DNA from: a virus
Direction: 5' to 3' (one strand)
Virus record (IMG/VR): IMGVR_UViG_3300048919_000356
Coordinates: 1-29,840 of that record
Length of the DNA: 29,840 nucleotides
Shown here piece after piece: positions 15,038-19,407 of the stretch (its first letter is position 1; each line of letters starts with the position of its first letter). The notes under the pieces were generated by a model. The model was not told the DNA's origin. It did not search any database and was given only the letters and a program-made list of their open reading frames with translations. The position numbers and the translations under genes were made by a program.

Positions 15038-15293
15038 CCCCAGAGGAAGAAGCCGAGGACTCCGCCCGCGACGATGAAGAGCCAGAGGAATGTGACCGCA
15101 TAGTCCCGGAAGAACGCTTTCTTTCTCTGCGCATTTCGTCCAGCCCGATGGCGCCAGGAATGCCCATGAGAGCCACGGCGGCCCCGACGAAAATGGGAAT
15201 GGGCCGATTCTCTACTACGAGAAACCCGAATGTCGCCGCCCCTAGAAACCAGCATAGAGGATCCCGAGCGGTCGCCCAGGTCGGCCGCTTCAC
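15034..15293 (-). CDS. Holin-like membrane protein split by a -1 frameshift
   Basis: Two overlapping frames each look like half of a gene. The first (GTG 15293) encodes two hydrophobic helices (CWFLGAATFGFLVV and PIFVGAAVALMGIPGAIGL) and LDEMRRERK, then turns into serine-rich low-complexity sequence and stops at 15015. The second frame continues with KKAFFRDYAVTFLWLFIVAGGVLGFFLWG, a third helix, and stops at 15034 with a GTGA overlap to the next gene. Joining them near 15115-15135 by a -1 shift, over GAAAGAAAG, gives a coherent three-helix protein of about 86 residues. The shift may be programmed, a mutation, or a sequencing error. A holin is a reasonable guess. Confidence 0.6.
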
Positions 15294-15296
15294 TCA

Positions 15297-15473
15297 TCAC
15301 TCACCTTTAAGGTCAGGTCGGAGCTTCAAGAGCTCATCCAAAAGATGGTCGCATTCGGTATACTCGGCTATCACTTCGGACAGGTCATCCGCGGCACGCG
15401 CGTCTATTACCTTCTGAGAATGCCAAGCTAACCGACGCTTTACCTGACCCTCTTTCCACACCATCGTAGTCAT
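15297..15473 (-). CDS. Small helical protein in the lysis cluster
   Basis: 58 residues from ATG 15473, which has AGGAGG nine bases upstream; longer upstream frame is out of the ribosome-binding context. The sequence is helical and charged (KRRLAWHSQKVIDARAADDLSEVIAEYTECDHLLDELLKLRP). No family recognised. Followed three bases later by the frameshifted membrane gene. It may be a coiled-coil or chaperone-type small protein. Confidence 0.6.
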   Translation of the reverse strand: MTTMVWKEGQVKRRLAWHSQKVIDARAADDLSEVIAEYTECDHLLDELLKLRPDLKGE

Positions 15474-15478
15474 GGGGA

Positions 15479-16012
15479 TCAGCCTCCTGTAGAGGTAGAG
15501 CCACCCGACGGGCTTACCCAACTTAGCTCTGGCAGGGGCAAGGAAGGCGAAGGGCTGGAGCTCGGCGAGGGGCTGGGAGTAGGCGTAAGGCTAGCCTCGG
15601 GAGATGGCTCCGGGCTAGGGCTGGCAACCACGGGAGGGGGCGTTGCCCGTTGCTGCGGAATCGCTGACGGCGTCCGTATCGTGCCGAGTCGTACCGGTAT
15701 TGTCGTCACTGTAAGGGCGTGTGTCGGCATGTCAGTGGCGAGGCCAGACGTCTCTATGGCTGTAGGTTGTGTCTGTGTCGCGTATGACGACGTCGCGATT
15801 GACGGCGGAACGTCAAGGGTTGGGGGCAGGGAAAAGGATAGCTGAAGTAGCAGGCCAGTTCCCGCAGCCGCACACGACAAGCCGGCGACGGCGAAGAATG
15901 AGGGGCTGGTGATCACCGCTCGAGTCTTGGCGAATCGACGGGGGCCGCGGTGGACGTGGCGGCGCTGAATGGGCAGCGTGGGGTTCGTTTGATCCGCCCG
16001 GTATGCTGGCAT
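15479..16012 (-). CDS. Membrane-anchored Pro/Ser/Thr-rich protein
   Basis: From ATG 16012 it has 177 residues: a basic N-terminus (RRHVHRGPRRFAKTR), one transmembrane helix (SPSFFAVAGLSCAAAGTGLLLQLSF, about 35-60) and a long Pro/Ser/Thr-rich extension full of PSPSPSP-type runs, probably outside the membrane. A GTG at 16030 with GGGAGG ten bases upstream is an alternative start. It is the first gene after the promoter at 16.1 kb and overlaps a palindromic operator at its start. Such stalks often span the cell wall; the role in lysis is not established. Confidence 0.6.
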   Translation of the reverse strand: MPAYRADQTNPTLPIQRRHVHRGPRRFAKTRAVITSPSFFAVAGLSCAAAGTGLLLQLSFSLPPTLDVPPSIATSSYATQTQPTAIETSGLATDMPTHALTVTTIPVRLGTIRTPSAIPQQRATPPPVVASPSPEPSPEASLTPTPSPSPSSSPSPSLPLPELSWVSPSGGSTSTGG

Positions 16013-16015
16013 ACC
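16000..16015. promoter_or_regulatory. Palindromic operator-like site GGTATGC-TG-GCATACC
   Basis: Perfect 7-bp arms around a two-base centre. One of five dispersed copies of GGWATGC-(TG/CA)-GCATWCC. It overlaps the proposed start of the first lysis-cluster gene, downstream of the late promoter. Confidence 0.55.
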
Positions 16016-16085
16016 CCGATCGCCACTCACCCGTTTTACGCCTCCCTGAGCGCCCCACCCCTCTAGGTGAGGCAAGGTTGTCACG

Positions 16086-16115
16086 ATCGTACGTCGACAA
16101 ATTACTCCTTGACAA
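16086..16115 (-). promoter_or_regulatory. Putative promoter of the lysis cluster (TTGTCA-18-TACGAT)
   Basis: -35 TTGTCA (16115-16110), 18-base spacer, -10 TACGAT (16091-16086), followed by a leader of about 50-70 bases. It lies just after the terminator of an early minus-strand gene and is the rightmost of the TACGAT promoters. Confidence 0.55.
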
Positions 16116-16189
16116 GGGGGATGACGGGCCGTGACAGGGTAATCACCATACGCAGAATGACGGCAAATATCGCACAACGTAACCACAAC

Positions 16190-16222
16190 GCTGCCCCTAT
16201 CACGTACTGTGACAGGGGCAGC
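16190..16222 (-). terminator. Terminator hairpin after the 16.2 kb zinc-finger gene
   Basis: GCTGCCCCT-a-TCAC, loop GTACT, GTGA-c-AGGGGCAGC: a 13-bp stem with one mismatch, directly downstream of the minus-strand gene ending at 16233. It separates this unit from the late promoter. Confidence 0.65.
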
Positions 16223-16232
16223 GCGTTCGGTG

Positions 16233-16418
16233 TCAAACCCACTCGATAACCTGTCGGCGGCAGCCCTTGCACAGCCATCGGATTTTCTCGATCAGATCGA
16301 CCTTTTGGACATCGTCGATCATGGTCCCGCAATGCCCGCACTCGAGGTGCTCGATTGCCTTGTCCTCGGGCCCGAAATAGGCATCGCGCTTATTCACTTC
16401 GTCAGGATCGCGCGTCAT
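16233..16418 (-). CDS. Small four-cysteine zinc-finger protein, leaderless message
   Basis: 61 residues with two CxxC pairs: LECGHCGTM (about residues 27-30) and WLCKGCRRQ (about 49-52), spaced as a zinc ribbon. The ATG lies exactly six bases after the -10 TATAAT, so no leader or Shine-Dalgarno can exist if that promoter is used. It forms a single-gene unit with its own promoter and terminator. A regulator or nucleic-acid-binding role is inferred from the zinc ribbon. Confidence 0.8.
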   Translation of the reverse strand: MTRDPDEVNKRDAYFGPEDKAIEHLECGHCGTMIDDVQKVDLIEKIRWLCKGCRRQVIEWV

Positions 16419-16424
16419 GGATCA

Positions 16425-16471
16425 ATTATATCCCCTCGCCCCGGGCATATCAAGATCAACTCGAAGATCTT
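16425..16471 (-). promoter_or_regulatory. Cassette promoter with AAGATCTT box (leaderless type)
   Basis: AAGATCTT (16471-16464), 10 bases, -35 TTGATA (16453-16448), 17-base spacer, -10 TATAAT (16430-16425), then six bases to the ATG. One of twelve promoters of this family in the window. Confidence 0.8.
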
Positions 16472-16501
16472 TCTCTGCCGTGTGGGGAGCAGGGGCGCGA
16501 G

Positions 16502-16539
16502 GAGGTGATCGGCTTTAGGAAAATTCAGCCGATCACCTC
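16502..16539 (-). terminator. Terminator hairpin after the 16.6 kb gene
   Basis: A perfect 13-bp inverted repeat, GAGGTGATCGGCT (16502-16514) and its complement (16527-16539), with a 12-base loop. It lies between the stop at 16553 and the next cassette promoter. Confidence 0.7.
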
Positions 16540-16552
16540 GCCCGTGCGTGGC

Positions 16553-16849
16553 TCAGTTGTGGTGGCAGCGGCTGTGATCATCCCCATCGTGGATGGGCTC
16601 GTTGCAGCACTGGCTGTAGCTCTGGTTGTACTCGTTGGGCGGCCCGGTGAGACCGCCGCACAGTTCGCAGTGGTAGGCGGCGTCACGGGCCGCGTTGCGT
16701 GCCTCGAGCTCGGCAGCCACCTTGTCCCATTCGCGGCGGGCCTTGAGCTCGGCAGTATCGGTGGCTGCAACAGCCTTCGCCTGCGCCCTACGGCACGCAG
16801 CACGCGCGGCCTTGGTGTTGTCGTGATCGCAGTTCGCGTGGTTTGTCAT
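16553..16849 (-). CDS. His-Cys module protein with additional zinc site, leaderless message
   Basis: 98 residues. The N-terminus MTNHANCDHDNTKAARAACRR is the shared H-x2-C-x-H-x9-C module found in five other proteins here. A charged helix follows, then a second Cys/His-rich part: YHCELCGGLTG, QCCNEP and HSRCHHN. Both parts probably bind zinc. The ATG is six bases after the -10 TATAAT, predicting leaderless translation. Function unknown; the Arg-rich helix next to the module would suit nucleic-acid binding. Confidence 0.75.
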   Translation of the reverse strand: MTNHANCDHDNTKAARAACRRAQAKAVAATDTAELKARREWDKVAAELEARNAARDAAYHCELCGGLTGPPNEYNQSYSQCCNEPIHDGDDHSRCHHN

Positions 16850-16855
16850 GCCTTA

Positions 16856-16903
16856 ATTATAGCCTACCCTGGGCGGCATGTCGAGGCTGGGCAGCAAGAT
16901 CTT
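16856..16903 (-). promoter_or_regulatory. Cassette promoter with AAGATCTT box (leaderless type)
   Basis: AAGATCTT (16903-16896), 11 bases, -35 TCGACA (16884-16879), 17-base spacer, -10 TATAAT (16861-16856), then six bases to the ATG at 16849. Confidence 0.8.
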
Positions 16904-16940
16904 TCCACACCAACGGGCGTGTGGGCGTCGTGGAGCGCCC

Positions 16941-16956
16941 CGTATGCCAGCATTCT
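16941..16956. promoter_or_regulatory. Operator-like palindrome copy (CGTATGCCAGCATTCT)
   Basis: Matches the consensus GGWATGC-(TG/CA)-GCATWCC at 14 of 16 positions. It lies 37 bases upstream of the AAGATCTT box of the 16.85 kb promoter, inside a larger imperfect inverted repeat (about 16911-16970). Confidence 0.5.
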
Positions 16957-17012
16957 GCCCACGCCCGTTACCCCGTCAGCGGGCCGTACAGGCTCATACC
17001 TCACCTGTCAGG

Positions 17013-17042
17013 GCCGTGCGCGCGGGGCAGGGCGCGCACGGC
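17013..17042 (-). terminator. Terminator hairpin after the 17.05 kb gene
   Basis: Perfect 11-bp inverted repeat GCCGTGCGCGC (17013-17023) with its complement (17032-17042) and an 8-base loop, directly after the minus-strand stop at 17051. Confidence 0.65.
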
Positions 17043-17050
17043 GGGCAAGG

Positions 17051-17353
17051 TCAGTTGTCGCGTGTCGGGTGGATCATGCGCACGGCACGGCATTCGTGAT
17101 CATCATCGTCGAAGCAGATCATGTAATCGACGAGGTGCACGGGGCACACGGACAGGTCGAGGCACGCGCGCGTGAGCAGTTCACGATCGGCGGCGTCGAG
17201 CGTGCGCGTCGATTCGATCGGCTGGTCGATGATCATCTCGCGGAGGTATTCGCGAAGATCGGTCATGTCGATCATCGGGTCAGTCGCGTCAGCGGCGTAG
17301 AAGGCGTCGATTTCGTCGATCAGTTCGGGCCTGTCGCGTTCGTTGTTCGTCAT
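17051..17353 (-). CDS. Acidic hypothetical protein, leaderless message
   Basis: 100 residues, strongly acidic: MTNNERDRPELIDEIDAFYA then MIDMTDLREYLREMIIDQP and VDYMICFDDDDHECRAVRM. No recognised family. The ATG directly follows GATATATT-TATCTC, which in other cassettes continues as CTCAACGAC before a leader; here the leader is absent and the ATG takes the position of the transcription start. It forms a single-gene unit with its own terminator. The strong acidity could fit a protein-interaction or DNA-mimic role, which is only speculation. Confidence 0.75.
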   Translation of the reverse strand: MTNNERDRPELIDEIDAFYAADATDPMIDMTDLREYLREMIIDQPIESTRTLDAADRELLTRACLDLSVCPVHLVDYMICFDDDDHECRAVRMIHPTRDN

Positions 17354-17359
17354 GAGATA

Positions 17360-17407
17360 AATATATCCCACGCGCGGCGATATGGCAAGGTGATCGAGCA
17401 AGATCTT
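17360..17407 (-). promoter_or_regulatory. Cassette promoter with AAGATCTT box (leaderless type)
   Basis: AAGATCTT (17407-17400), 11 bases, -35 TTGCCA (17388-17383), 17-base spacer, -10 TATATT (17365-17360), then TATCTC and the ATG. Bases from the box to CTCA match the leadered plus-strand copy at 17973-18020 closely. Confidence 0.85.
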
Positions 17408-17422
17408 TTCTCTCCGCCACAC

Positions 17423-17438
17423 CATATGCCAGCATTCC
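17423..17438. promoter_or_regulatory. Operator-like palindrome copy (CATATGCCAGCATTCC)
   Basis: Matches the palindrome consensus at most positions and lies 15 bases upstream of the AAGATCTT box of the 17.36 kb promoter. A partial box (GATCTTGC) follows further upstream at about 17450. Confidence 0.5.
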
Positions 17439-17532
17439 CGTCGGCAGCGATCTTGCTCCTACGCCCCGCTCAGGGCCGCCAGCCTCGTCCCTCGCCGGGG
17501 AGAGGGCGCCCCGTAGGACGCCCCCTCGGGAA

Positions 17533-17682
17533 TCAGCCGACGAGGATGATGATCCAGGCGGAGATGATCATGGTCAGGGCGACAATGAAGAACATGATCA
17601 CAGCCCCCATGCCCCCCTCGGCCTGGGCACGACGACGGGCAGCACGGCGGCTATGGCTGGCGGGCTTACGTGTTTTCGTCAT
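17533..17682 (-). CDS. Small single-pass membrane protein, leaderless message
   Basis: 49 residues: a very basic N-terminus (KTRKPASHSRRAARRRAQA) and one transmembrane helix (MGAVIMFFIVALTMIISAWIIILVG) reaching the C-terminus. The start is fixed by a promoter whose -10 ends six bases before the ATG. The basic head resembles the arginine-rich part of the His-Cys module but lacks the cysteines. An inner-membrane anchor with a nucleic-acid-facing head is possible; function unknown. Confidence 0.65.
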   Translation of the reverse strand: MTKTRKPASHSRRAARRRAQAEGGMGAVIMFFIVALTMIISAWIIILVG

Positions 17683-17688
17683 GCCCTT

Positions 17689-17718
17689 ACCTTATCCCGT
17701 CAGCCAGGCACATGGCAA
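17689..17718 (-). promoter_or_regulatory. Leaderless-type promoter without box (TTGCCA-18-TAAGGT)
   Basis: -35 TTGCCA (17718-17713), 18-base spacer, -10 TAAGGT (17694-17689), then AAGGGC and the ATG at 17682. Diverges from the promoter at 17758-17796. No AAGATCTT box is seen. Confidence 0.6.
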
Positions 17719-17757
17719 GGATAACTTTGGGCAAGGAGCCGTCACAGAAAATTACTG

Positions 17758-17796
17758 GGCAAGGGCCTTGCCACGTGCCGAGGCACGGGATATGAT
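17758..17796 (+). promoter_or_regulatory. Leaderless-type promoter with two palindromes (TTGCCA-17-TATGAT)
   Basis: -35 TTGCCA (17768-17773), 17-base spacer, -10 TATGAT (17791-17796), six bases to the ATG. GGCAAGG-G-CCTTGCC (17758-17772) overlaps the -35, and CGTGCC-GA-GGCACG (17774-17787) fills the spacer; both look like repressor sites. Confidence 0.6.
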
Positions 17797-17802
17797 GATG
17801 CC

Positions 17803-17952
17803 ATGAACAAAGCCCGCCGCCAGGCCATATCCGATGGATTTTGGCATCAGCCCACGACGATCTTCCTCTTCGCCATGTGGATCACCTTCTGCGTGCGCGT
17901 CGGGTCATGGCTCGGCTTCACCCTTGAGCTCTGGTTCCATCGCATGTTCTGA
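17803..17952 (+). CDS. Small membrane-associated protein, leaderless message
   Basis: 49 residues: basic start (MNKARRQAISDGFWHQP) then one hydrophobic, aromatic helix (TTIFLFAMWITFCVRVGSWLGFTLELWF). The start is set by a -10 box six bases upstream. A terminator hairpin follows within 12 bases of the stop. It lies back to back with another small membrane gene on the other strand. Function unknown. Confidence 0.65.
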   Translation: MNKARRQAISDGFWHQPTTIFLFAMWITFCVRVGSWLGFTLELWFHRMF

Positions 17953-17963
17953 TCTACATTGAA

Positions 17964-18001
17964 GCTGTGGCAAGGATCTTGCCCCGAATCCTTGCCACAG
18001 C
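17964..18001 (+). terminator. Terminator hairpin overlapping the next promoter
   Basis: Perfect 14-bp inverted repeat GCTGTGGCAAGGAT (17964-17977) and its complement (17988-18001), loop of ten. The right arm contains the -35 of the following cassette promoter and the left arm contains most of its box. Confidence 0.75.
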
Positions 18002-18020
18002 CTCGGGTATGGCGTATATT
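17973..18020 (+). promoter_or_regulatory. Cassette promoter with box (AGGATCTT; leadered type)
   Basis: AGGATCTT (17973-17980), 11 bases, -35 TTGCCA (17992-17997), 17-base spacer, -10 TATATT (18015-18020), then TATCTCAACGAC leader and AAGGAG. The box deviates by one base, where it is part of the overlapping terminator. Confidence 0.8.
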
Positions 18021-18048
18021 TATCTCAACGACAACGAAGGAGCCAAAA

Positions 18049-18321
18049 ATGACCGCCATCACCCTCCGCCTCTCGACCCCGATCACCGACACCCACCGTG
18101 ACCTCGACATCGACCTGGTGATCGGTGACGACACCAACCTCGACACCCTGCTGACCACCCGGGGCTTTATCCACCTGACCACCGAGGAGGGTGACGACGT
18201 CGACATGATCACCTACCGCCACCCCGTGCTCGGCGACGTCGACGTGATGGTGTGGCACGACACCCCCAAGGGCTTCATCCCCACCCTGACTGAGGGCCAG
18301 CTGATTGCCCTGCTCCCGTAG
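18049..18321 (+). CDS. Acidic protein, paralogue of the 27.55 kb gene
   Basis: 90 residues. It shares with the gene at 27550-27819 the order L-x-T-[RA]-[KR]-G-F, TEE-x-DD, Y, G-x-VD, VWH-x2-PKGF-x-P. The sequence has many Asp residues (VIGDDTNLDTLL, TTEEGDDVDMITY). No named family recognised. It is preceded by a typical leader (CAACGACAACGAAGGAG) and followed by a terminator shared with a convergent gene. The compact acidic alpha/beta sequence could bind a host protein; speculation. Confidence 0.8.
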   Translation: MTAITLRLSTPITDTHRDLDIDLVIGDDTNLDTLLTTRGFIHLTTEEGDDVDMITYRHPVLGDVDVMVWHDTPKGFIPTLTEGQLIALLP

Positions 18322-18330
18322 CCTCCGCCA

Positions 18331-18383
18331 GCCAGCCCCCGTCCACACCCTCATCTTTCGGGTGACATCGGGCGGGGGCTGGC
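18331..18383. terminator. Bidirectional terminator between convergent genes
   Basis: GCCAGCCCCCG (18331-18341) and its complement (18373-18383) form a perfect 11-bp stem; the 31-base loop holds a smaller CACCC/GGGTG pairing. It lies between a plus-strand gene ending at 18321 and a minus-strand gene ending at 18411. Confidence 0.7.
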
Positions 18384-18410
18384 GAGTGAGGTGGTAGCCT
18401 GCGGCGGGCC

Positions 18411-18728
18411 TCAGGCGGGCGTAGGCGTGTCGTCGCCCGGGCTCGGAATGCTGGCATTCCGGGCTTGCCCTACCCGCTCCTCGAGCAGCCTCGTGGCCTC
18501 GGTCAGCTTGTCCTGGGCGCTCCCGAATTCCTGGAAGCGTGAGGCCACCACCTGCGCGGCCCGCATGAGTGCCTCACCATCCGCCTGGTCGAGCAACAGC
18601 ACCAGCTGAGAGCCCTGTACGGCCTCCTGAAGAACCTCGGCAGTCTGGTAATCGGGGCAAACGACCCCGACCTTGCGGTTGCCCATGGTCCACACCACCA
18701 CGTGGGTGTAGGGCGTCACCGTGCCCAT
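18411..18728 (-). CDS. Hypothetical protein
   Basis: 105 residues. The first half is beta-type (THVVVWTMGNRKVGVVCPDYQTAEVLQEA, then LVLLLDQADG), the second half a long helix (AQVVASRFQEFGSAQDKLTEATRLLEERVGQ). No family recognised. ATG 18728 has AGGAGG eight bases upstream. It is the second gene of a two-gene unit from the promoter at 19.06 kb. An operator-like palindrome lies in its 3' end, encoding part of the tail. Confidence 0.7.
   Translation of the reverse strand: MGTVTPYTHVVVWTMGNRKVGVVCPDYQTAEVLQEAVQGSQLVLLLDQADGEALMRAAQVVASRFQEFGSAQDKLTEATRLLEERVGQARNASIPSPGDDTPTPA
18445..18460. promoter_or_regulatory. Operator-like palindrome GGAATGC-TG-GCATTCC
   Basis: Perfect 7-bp arms around TG; the best-formed copy of the dispersed palindrome together with that at 16000. 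It lies inside the 3' end of a gene, so it could act as a roadblock site rather than a promoter operator. Confidence 0.55.
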
Positions 18729-18731
18729 ACC

Positions 18732-19031
18732 CTAGCCCTCCTGCTTGGGCACGACGATGAACGTCTCCCCGGTCAGCTCGAGCTCTTCGTGATGGCTGCG
18801 AAACGTTGGTCGGCTGCGTCGCACCGCGGCCTGGAATTGGCGGCTCTTGACTTTCTCCGCGTGAGCCAGCTTCCGCCCGAGTCGCTGCACCTTCCTGCGG
18901 TTGGCCCTCGAGTCCGAGCCCCTCACCGGGGACTTGTCCGGCCCGGCCACAGGCTCCCACACCAGCCGATCCGCCTCGGGCCGAGCGCCCTTGGTGGATC
19001 CCTCCGACCGCATGAGCGCGCTGATCTTCAC
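18732..19031 (-). CDS. Basic hypothetical protein
   Basis: 99 residues starting VKISALMRSEGSTKGARP. The middle is rich in Arg and Lys (RANRRKVQRLGRKLAHAEKVKSRQFQAAVRRSRP), suggesting nucleic-acid binding, followed by a beta-type end (ELELTGETFIVVPKQEG). GTG 19031 with AGGGAG six bases upstream is preferred over ATG 19049, which has no ribosome-binding site. It ends three bases before the next gene. No named family. Confidence 0.6.
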   Translation of the reverse strand: MKISALMRSEGSTKGARPEADRLVWEPVAGPDKSPVRGSDSRANRRKVQRLGRKLAHAEKVKSRQFQAAVRRSRPTFRSHHEELELTGETFIVVPKQEG

Positions 19032-19062
19032 TCTTTGCTCCCTTCGCATCGTCCAACACTTC

Positions 19063-19092
19063 AGTATATCATCCCACCTCGGGGAAGAGCAA
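19063..19092 (-). promoter_or_regulatory. Putative promoter (TTGCTC-18-TATACT)
   Basis: -35 TTGCTC (19092-19087), 18-base spacer, -10 TATACT (19068-19063), upstream of the two-gene unit 18411-19031. GATCTTG precedes the -35 without the full AAGATCTT box. Confidence 0.5.
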
Positions 19093-19407
19093 GATCAAGT
19101 CATTTTCCGATCCCCCCGCACGAAAAGTGCGCCGCAGCTTTCACCAATCTGCCAGCTTCACCAATCTGCAAGACCCCATTCACTGTATACCTATTCACTC
19201 TACTGCATACCTAAGCCGGATTTCCGGGCTTGGCATATTTCCGATCATGCCCTGGCGCATTTCCTGTGATCTGTGATGATCAACATCCTCCCTGACGTGC
19301 AGTAACAAAATTTCTGATACGTCGGTATGAACCCCCCCATATAGACGCGCAACAAAAAAGAGTAATGCTACGTATCAGAAATTTCTGTGACAACCGATCA
19401 TGAATCC
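19093..19407. other. Non-coding, repeat-rich region, candidate replication origin
   Basis: About 315 bases without a convincing gene, next to the primase-helicase gene and more AT-rich than its surroundings. It holds tandem CACCAATCTGC repeats (about 19138-19172), an ATTCACT...TATACCT / ATTCACT...GCATACCT pair (about 19178-19211), CTGTGAT repeats, a C7 run, an A6 run and a 15-bp inverted repeat. These are the usual ingredients of phage origins. A regulatory or terminator role is also possible. Confidence 0.4.
19308..19384. repeat. 15-bp inverted repeat with 47-base spacer
   Basis: AAATTTCTGATACGT (19308-19322) and ACGTATCAGAAATTT (19370-19384) are perfect complements. The spacer includes CCCCCCC and AACAAAAAAG. 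It lies 23 bases past the stop of the primase-helicase gene. Confidence 0.85.

Noticed and set aside
16355-17806. Plus-strand frame of 483 codons
   Set aside because: It crosses three minus-strand genes with clear zinc motifs, promoters and terminators. It shows no domain and runs through hairpins.
19308-19384. Inverted repeat as an insertion-sequence end or attachment site
   Set aside because: No transposase or integrase gene is near and no target duplication is visible; an origin or regulatory role fits better.
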